From SZUA-430 sp964561925 (GTDB lineage: Bacteria; Pseudomonadota; Alphaproteobacteria; Micropepsales; Micropepsaceae), in contig CAZLRW010000044.1 of the NCBI GenBank assembly GCA_964561925.1, positions 1 through 30,494 on the forward strand: a stretch of DNA of 30,494 nt, in the 5' to 3' direction. The stretch's first letter is position 1. Each line of letters opens with the position of its first letter. Below the pieces are notes generated by a model. The model was not told the DNA's origin. It was given only the letters and a program-made list of their open reading frames with translations, and searched no databases. Below are positions 25,387 through 30,494 of this stretch, piece after piece. A program made the position numbers and the translations under genes.

Positions 25387-25552
25387 CGACCTACTCTTAC
25401 CGGCCGTTCGTTCAAATTCCGTGATTCCGTCCAGACATTAAGACGGCGTAAACGCGACTTGCCGTGATTGGCAGGCGCAACCGCCCGGGGAATTTCACCG
25501 AATATCAAGCGGATCGGGTGAAGTTGTCCGCACAAGAACACTGGGGGTTTCC
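25387..25552. promoter_or_regulatory. Divergent promoter region between the two kinase units
   Basis: This 166-bp gap separates divergent kinase and receiver genes and should carry promoters for both. I see no confident -35/-10 pair. A TTAA-N7-TAAA element at 25438-25452 is one base from the CtrA consensus TTAA-N7-TTAA, and a TGCC-N6-GGCA inverted repeat lies at 25460-25473. Either could be a chance match. Confidence 0.35.
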
Positions 25553-25960
25553 GTGGCACGCGTGCTTGTGGTCGATGACGACCAACTCTTCGTGAGACTG
25601 ATGACGGCCGCACTGGCGCAACGCGGGCACGAAGTGCAATTCGCGCTCGACGGCGCCGGCGGCGAGCGTTTGTTCAATGCCTTTCCGTTCGATGCCGTCG
25701 TCTGCGACATCGTGATGCCGGACCAAGAGGGCGTGCAGACGATCCGCCACATGCGCGCGAAGCGCGGCGACGTCGGCATCGTCGCCATCTCGGGGGGCTT
25801 GAGCTTCAGCCATACGTCGAACATCGACATCTTGGACGTGGCGGCGAAGCTTGGCGCCGACGTCACATTGAAAAAGCCGTTCCAGATGTCGGAACTCGCG
25901 GCGGCCGTCGACCGGGCGCTCGCGGCGCACGGCACGAACGCATCGCTCGCACAGGGCTGA
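25553..25960 (+). CDS. Single-domain response regulator (receiver)
   Basis: A 135-residue stand-alone receiver. It has the acidic pocket VVDDD (7-10), phosphoacceptor D52 in VVCDIVMPD, S80 in VAISGG and K108 in LKKPF, so all catalytic positions are present. There is no output domain, so it probably works as a phosphate carrier or by protein contact, for example in phosphorelay or motility control. The GTG start at 25553 follows a GGGGG stretch 5 nt upstream. It is 15 nt ahead of the large hybrid kinase, so the two are co-transcribed and probably work together. Confidence 0.9.
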   Translation: MARVLVVDDDQLFVRLMTAALAQRGHEVQFALDGAGGERLFNAFPFDAVVCDIVMPDQEGVQTIRHMRAKRGDVGIVAISGGLSFSHTSNIDILDVAAKLGADVTLKKPFQMSELAAAVDRALAAHGTNASLAQG

Positions 25961-25975
25961 TCCGCGAGAGGTCCC

Positions 25976-28900
25976 ATGCCGACGCCGCTTTCCGCAGCCG
26001 CCGTCGGCCGGACGGGGGCGCGTTCCATCGTTTGGCTGCATTATCTGTTCGCGTTGCTGACGCTCGTCATTCTGGGCGCGAGCGTGATGCTGACGCATTC
26101 GCTGGCGGGCGCCTACCAAGAAGCGCTGGAAGAATACCGCAAGTGGGAAGGGTTCGACGAACGCGTCGGCCAGCTCGGCGACCGCCTTTCGACGCTTGAA
26201 GCCGCCGTCACGGAGATCGACACGGCTCGCGCGCATGGCGCTCGCGCCAACGACGAACGGCTGAGCTTCGCGGCGTTGTCCGTGGAATTCGCGAGGCTGC
26301 GATCCGACTTCGAAGACGAAGCTGCGTGGGGGCATGAGACGATCCTGCGCCTGCTCGCCAAGCTCGCCGAAGCCGAAAAGGCGTCGGCGCTCATGTACGA
26401 GGCCGCCGCGGCAACCTTGCTGGCGGCGAAATCGGGGAACCACGACGTCCTGCACGCGCAGATGGCCGCCATGGAGCGCGCCGAGCGCGTCGCGCGGCGA
26501 AAGCTCGGGCAGCTGCACGGCATCGTGCAGGAGACGCAAGATCTCTGGTGGAGCCGTCATATCCGGACCCTCGGCGACACGTCGCAGTCGCAGATCGCCA
26601 TTGCCCTAGCACTGTTGATCGTGATCGGCCTGGCGACCGTTCTTGGTCATCACCTGCAAAACCGGTTTTCGCGCGTTGCCGAAGGTCTTCGGCGGGCCGA
26701 GACGGAGCGGGCCGCAGAGGCGAAGCGGTTCGCGGATTTTGCGACCATCGCATCGGATTGGCTGTTCGAGACGGATGCGACGGGGCGCCTGACCTACGTG
26801 TCGGGCGGGATCGAAGGCGTGGGCGCGAAGGCCAGCGATCTCGTCGGGCGTCATTTCCTTCGGGGCGTCGCGCGCGAGGCCGACCGGAGCGGGAAGCTCG
26901 ACGAGACGCTGAAGCGTCTCGATGCGGGTCTTCCGGTCGAGAACGCGCTCGTTCCTTATCGCGGTGCGGCGGGCAAGTTGTTGTGGGTCAACACGTCTGC
27001 TGAACCGCAATACGCGCCCGACGGCGCGTTCGCCGGTTATCGCGGCGTGTCGCGCGACCATACGGGGCTCGTCGAGGCGCAGGCGGAAACGCGCGCGAGC
27101 ACGACGCGATACGAAAGCCTGTCGGAGTCGATCGACGGCATCGTCTACCGGCTGCGCCTGGACGAGCGCTGGACCGTCGAATACCTGAGCCCGAACACCG
27201 AACGCTTCTTCGGCGTGGCTGCCGAGCAGCTCGTGGGGCAGCCCGCGCGCGAGATTTTCTGGTGGATCGTGCACCGCAACGACCGGGCGCGGCACGAGGA
27301 ATTGATGTCGGCCGCGGTCGCGCAGCGAGCGCCTTACGAAGTCGAGTTCCGCATCAAGTCGCCGTTCGGCGGCTACAAGTACATGCTGGAGCGCGGCCGC
27401 GTGATCGACGGCGGACCGGGCGAGCCGCCGATCCTCGACGGCTTCATGGTCGACATCAGCGAGCAGGTGAAGGCGCGCGAGGCGCTTCGCGAAAGCGAGC
27501 GGCGATTCCAGAGCCTGTCTTCGCATCTCGACGGCGCTCTCTACCGCTCGCGTGCGCAAGCGCCGTTCACCGATCTCTATTTCAGCGACGGCATCGAGAA
27601 GCTGACCGGTCACGCCGCTGCCGAGCTGACCGGGGACACCGAACGCTACTTCGCCGACGTCGTGCTGGCGGAAGACCGGGCGGCGGCCGCCGAGACCTTT
27701 GCGCGCGCAAGGAGCGAGCGCGTGGCGGTCGAAGTGGAATACCGCATCCGGCACAAGGACGGCACGATCAAATGGATCTACGATCGAGGTGCGCCGTCGG
27801 AGATCGACGCCGACGGACAGCCGCAGTTCATCGACGGCATCCTGATCGACATTACGGCGCGCAAACAGGCCGAAGCGCGCGCCGCCGAGGCCGAACGGCG
27901 GTTCCGCACGCTGCTCGAAAACATCGACGAGGTCTTCTTCACTTGCCTGGCCGACGAACAGTGGACGGCGCTGTTCGTTAGCCCCGCCTTCGAAAGGCTG
28001 AGCGGATACTCGATCGACGACCTGATGGTGCACAAGTCGGTTACGCTTGGCGACCTGGTGCATCCCGACGACAGAGCGCATGTCGCCGAAGTGGGAGCGG
28101 CCGCCAAGGGCGCCGGCTACGAGGTTCGCTACAGGCTGGTCACGAAGTCGGGCGCCATACGAACTGTCTTCGAACGCGGGCGGCGCACGGGCGAAACGGA
28201 CGACGGCCGGGCGATCGTCGCGGGCGTGATCTACGACGTGACCGCGCAGCTTGAGGCGCAAGAAGCCTTGCGGCTCAGCGAGGAGCGGTTCCAGGTGATG
28301 GCGGCGAACTTCGACGGCGCCATGTTCCGCGTGCGCCTCGACTATCCGATCGTCATCGAGTACGTGAGCTCCGGCATCGAAAAGTTGGTCGGCAAGAAGG
28401 CCGAGACGCTGTACGGCGAGCCGGCCATCATGTTGAACCTGATCCACAAGGACGACCAACCCGCTTACCTTGAGAAACTGGCCGGGGCCCTCGTGCCCGG
28501 CGCGGTCTACGAGGCCGAGTACCGCATCACGCTCGAGGATGGCTCGGTCAAGTGGATGCTGGAGCGCGGGCGAACGAGCTTGCGCGACGGCGACGGCAAG
28601 CCGACGCATGTCGACGGCTTCATCGTCGACATCACGGCACGCAAGGAGCTGGAGCACGCAATCGGCGAACGCGACCGGCGGTTCGCCTCGCTCGCCAACA
28701 ACATCGACGGCGTCTTGTTCCGCGCGCGGCTCGGCCGCAATCACGTGATGGAGTACTACAGCTCCCGCATCAAGGCGCAGACCGGCATCGACGCGCAGGA
28801 TCTGATCGGAAAGCCGTCGATCGGCTTGCAGCTCATGCACCCCGAGGATCGGCCACGCTACGACGAGGTGCTGAAGACCGCGCTCAAGGTGAACGAGCAG

Positions 28901-30494
28901 TACGAAACAGAATTCCGCATGGTGCTGCCCGGCGGCGAGACCCGATGGATCTTGGAGCGGGGCCGTGCCACGGAGTTCGACGAACGCGGCAAACCTTCAA
29001 TTCTCGAGGGCTTCTCGCTGGACATTACCGAGCGCAAGCAGATCGAGGAAGCGCTGGCCGCCGCGCGCGACGCGGCGGAAGCGGCAAGCAAGGCCAAGTC
29101 CGAGTTCCTGGCCATGATGAGCCACGAGATCCGCACACCGATGAACGGCGTGTTGGGAATGACGGGCGTGCTCTTGGACACGGACCTCGACCCCGAGCAG
29201 CGGCGCAGTGCGACAACCATCCGCGAATCGGCCGACAGCCTGCTTTCGATCATCAACGACGTGCTCGACTTCTCGAAACTCGAAGCGCAGGCGATGGAGT
29301 TCGAGCGTGTCGCCTTCGACCTTCATTCTCTGCTCGCCTATGCGAGCGAGATCGTGGCGCCGCGCGCGAACGCGAAATCCGTCTTGCTCAACGTCGCGAT
29401 CGACGCTGGCGTCCCGCGGCACGTTTCCGCCGATCCCGGACGCATCCGTCAGATCGTGCTCAATCTCTTGGGCAACGCGGTCAAGTTTACCGAGCGCGGA
29501 TCGGTCACGCTTGCGGCCGCCATGACCGACGCGGGGCGGCTGCGCGTCAGCGTCGCCGACACCGGCATCGGCATTCCGGCCGACCGGATCGACAGGCTGT
29601 TTCAGAGCTTCAGTCAGACCGACGCTTCGATTTCGCGCCGCTTCGGGGGCACGGGCCTTGGGCTTGCGATTTCGAAGAAGCTTTGCGAGCGCATGGGCGG
29701 ACGGATCGGTGTGGAGAGCGCGCCCGGCCGCGGATCGACGTTCTGGTTCGAGCTGCCGGTCGAGCGCGCGAGCGCTGCGGACTGCGATGCGTCGGGCGGG
29801 GGCGTGGAAGCGGAACTCGTCGAACGGGCGCTTGCGGCGATTGCCGGACTCGGCCGGCCGCTCCGCCTGCTGGTCGCCGAAGACAATGCGACGAACCAGC
29901 TGGTCGCGAAGTCGGTATTGGCGAAATTCGGCATCGTTCCGGATTTCGCCGGCAACGGGCTCGAGGCGATCGAGGCGGTGCGCCAGCGGCCTTACGACGT
30001 CGTGCTCATGGACGTGCACATGCCGGAGATGGACGGGCTCGACGCGACGAGGGCCATCCGCTCGCTGAAATCGACGCAGGCGACGATTCCGATCGTCGCG
30101 CTGACCGCGAATGCGTTTGCGAACGACGTCGAACAATGCCGCGCGGCGGGCATGAACGGCCATGTCGGCAAGCCGTTCCGCAAGGAAGAGCTGATCGTCG
30201 CACTGGCAAACGCGTTGAAAGGCACGGGCGGATTCGACGGTGCGGCGACGCGCGTTGCCCCTTCAGCGACCGGGCAACCGGTGCTGGACATCGCGGTCAT
30301 CGAGAGATTTCGAACGGACTCCGGCGAGGAGATGCTGCGCCTCTTGATCGACACGTATCTCGAGGATACCGCGGCCAAGCTCGCGCAGCTTGCGGCCTTG
30401 GCAGGTGCGAGCGGCGAAGAGGTCGTGCGGCTTGCGCATTCGTTGAAGAGCGCGAGCGCCATGGCGGGGGCGGCCGCATTGAGCCTTGCGGCGG
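25976..30494 (+). CDS. Six-PAS hybrid histidine kinase with receiver and Hpt domains, runs off right edge
   Basis: The frame is open for 1506 residues from an ATG preceded by GAGAGG and leaves the window without a stop. Membrane segments at about 18-40 and 206-226 bracket a helical sensor region. Six PAS/PAC units follow, starting near residues 250, 377, 509, 641, 769 and 900. Five of them share an RG(R/A) turn, four as ERGR or DRG, before a GxxxDIT-type end. The kinase core has H1050 in MMSHEIRTPMNG, then NLLGNAVKFTERG, DTGIGIP and GGTGLGLAIS. The receiver has D1346 in VVLMDVHMPEMDG. A C-terminal Hpt domain has H1488 in LAHSLKSAS and is cut by the edge. This is a complete internal phosphorelay of the BarA/ArcB type. 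The signal is unknown; many PAS domains suggest several inputs or ligands. Confidence 0.92.
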   Translation, partial: MPTPLSAAAVGRTGARSIVWLHYLFALLTLVILGASVMLTHSLAGAYQEALEEYRKWEGFDERVGQLGDRLSTLEAAVTEIDTARAHGARANDERLSFAALSVEFARLRSDFEDEAAWGHETILRLLAKLAEAEKASALMYEAAAATLLAAKSGNHDVLHAQMAAMERAERVARRKLGQLHGIVQETQDLWWSRHIRTLGDTSQSQIAIALALLIVIGLATVLGHHLQNRFSRVAEGLRRAETERAAEAKRFADFATIASDWLFETDATGRLTYVSGGIEGVGAKASDLVGRHFLRGVAREADRSGKLDETLKRLDAGLPVENALVPYRGAAGKLLWVNTSAEPQYAPDGAFAGYRGVSRDHTGLVEAQAETRASTTRYESLSESIDGIVYRLRLDERWTVEYLSPNTERFFGVAAEQLVGQPAREIFWWIVHRNDRARHEELMSAAVAQRAPYEVEFRIKSPFGGYKYMLERGRVIDGGPGEPPILDGFMVDISEQVKAREALRESERRFQSLSSHLDGALYRSRAQAPFTDLYFSDGIEKLTGHAAAELTGDTERYFADVVLAEDRAAAAETFARARSERVAVEVEYRIRHKDGTIKWIYDRGAPSEIDADGQPQFIDGILIDITARKQAEARAAEAERRFRTLLENIDEVFFTCLADEQWTALFVSPAFERLSGYSIDDLMVHKSVTLGDLVHPDDRAHVAEVGAAAKGAGYEVRYRLVTKSGAIRTVFERGRRTGETDDGRAIVAGVIYDVTAQLEAQEALRLSEERFQVMAANFDGAMFRVRLDYPIVIEYVSSGIEKLVGKKAETLYGEPAIMLNLIHKDDQPAYLEKLAGALVPGAVYEAEYRITLEDGSVKWMLERGRTSLRDGDGKPTHVDGFIVDITARKELEHAIGERDRRFASLANNIDGVLFRARLGRNHVMEYYSSRIKAQTGIDAQDLIGKPSIGLQLMHPEDRPRYDEVLKTALKVNEQYETEFRMVLPGGETRWILERGRATEFDERGKPSILEGFSLDITERKQIEEALAAARDAAEAASKAKSEFLAMMSHEIRTPMNGVLGMTGVLLDTDLDPEQRRSATTIRESADSLLSIINDVLDFSKLEAQAMEFERVAFDLHSLLAYASEIVAPRANAKSVLLNVAIDAGVPRHVSADPGRIRQIVLNLLGNAVKFTERGSVTLAAAMTDAGRLRVSVADTGIGIPADRIDRLFQSFSQTDASISRRFGGTGLGLAISKKLCERMGGRIGVESAPGRGSTFWFELPVERASAADCDASGGGVEAELVERALAAIAGLGRPLRLLVAEDNATNQLVAKSVLAKFGIVPDFAGNGLEAIEAVRQRPYDVVLMDVHMPEMDGLDATRAIRSLKSTQATIPIVALTANAFANDVEQCRAAGMNGHVGKPFRKEELIVALANALKGTGGFDGAATRVAPSATGQPVLDIAVIERFRTDSGEEMLRLLIDTYLEDTAAKLAQLAALAGASGEEVVRLAHSLKSASAMAGAAALSLAA

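Noticed and set aside
25438..25452. CtrA-like site TTAA-N7-TAAA between the divergent kinase genes
   Set aside because: One base off consensus and only one occurrence; chance cannot be excluded, so it is noted only within the intergenic entry.

Overview
The window reads as chromosomal DNA of a high-GC proteobacterium, most likely an alphaproteobacterium. The reasons are the GC-rich codon use, tightly overlapping ATGA operon junctions, and large PAS-rich hybrid histidine kinases beside a single-domain receiver. Family-level placement is not possible from the sequence alone. Four blocks are visible.

(1) Bases 1-5792, all on the minus strand, form a polymorphic-toxin locus. A complete RHS/YD-repeat protein has a Sec-type signal peptide, a canonical DPIGL core end and a C-terminal tip of about 155 residues. 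It is followed 3 nt later by a small candidate immunity gene, then a 73-bp scrap of RHS core, a second orphan small gene, and another RHS-core fragment that leaves the left edge. The small genes are lower in GC than the core, as expected for exchanged toxin/immunity cassettes.

(2) Bases 5987-11674 hold two divergent operons sharing a 116-bp start region. Leftward are a DegT-type PLP enzyme and an ATP-grasp ligase that overlap by 4 bp. Rightward are a GT4 glycosyltransferase, a bifunctional GDP-mannose pyrophosphorylase/mannose-6-phosphate isomerase and an Sfp-type phosphopantetheinyl transferase.

(3) Bases 11671-22495 carry a two-protein NRPS/PKS assembly line on the minus strand, convergent with the transferase gene. 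A free-standing A-PCP loading module is followed, with a 4-bp overlap, by one 2921-residue protein with the order KS-AT-ACP-aminotransferase-C-A-PCP-TE. Read collinearly, an amino acid is loaded, extended once with malonate, transaminated at the beta-keto carbon, joined to a second amino acid (pocket resembles the glycine code) and released by a thioesterase whose nucleophile is cysteine instead of serine. The transferase next door can activate the three carrier domains. The sugar, ligase and PLP genes may decorate the product, but that link rests on proximity only.

(4) Bases 22615-30494 hold a tRNA-Ser(CGA) gene and a signalling cluster. This is a membrane hybrid histidine kinase on the minus strand, and divergently a single-domain response regulator followed by a very large six-PAS hybrid kinase with receiver and Hpt domains that runs off the right edge.
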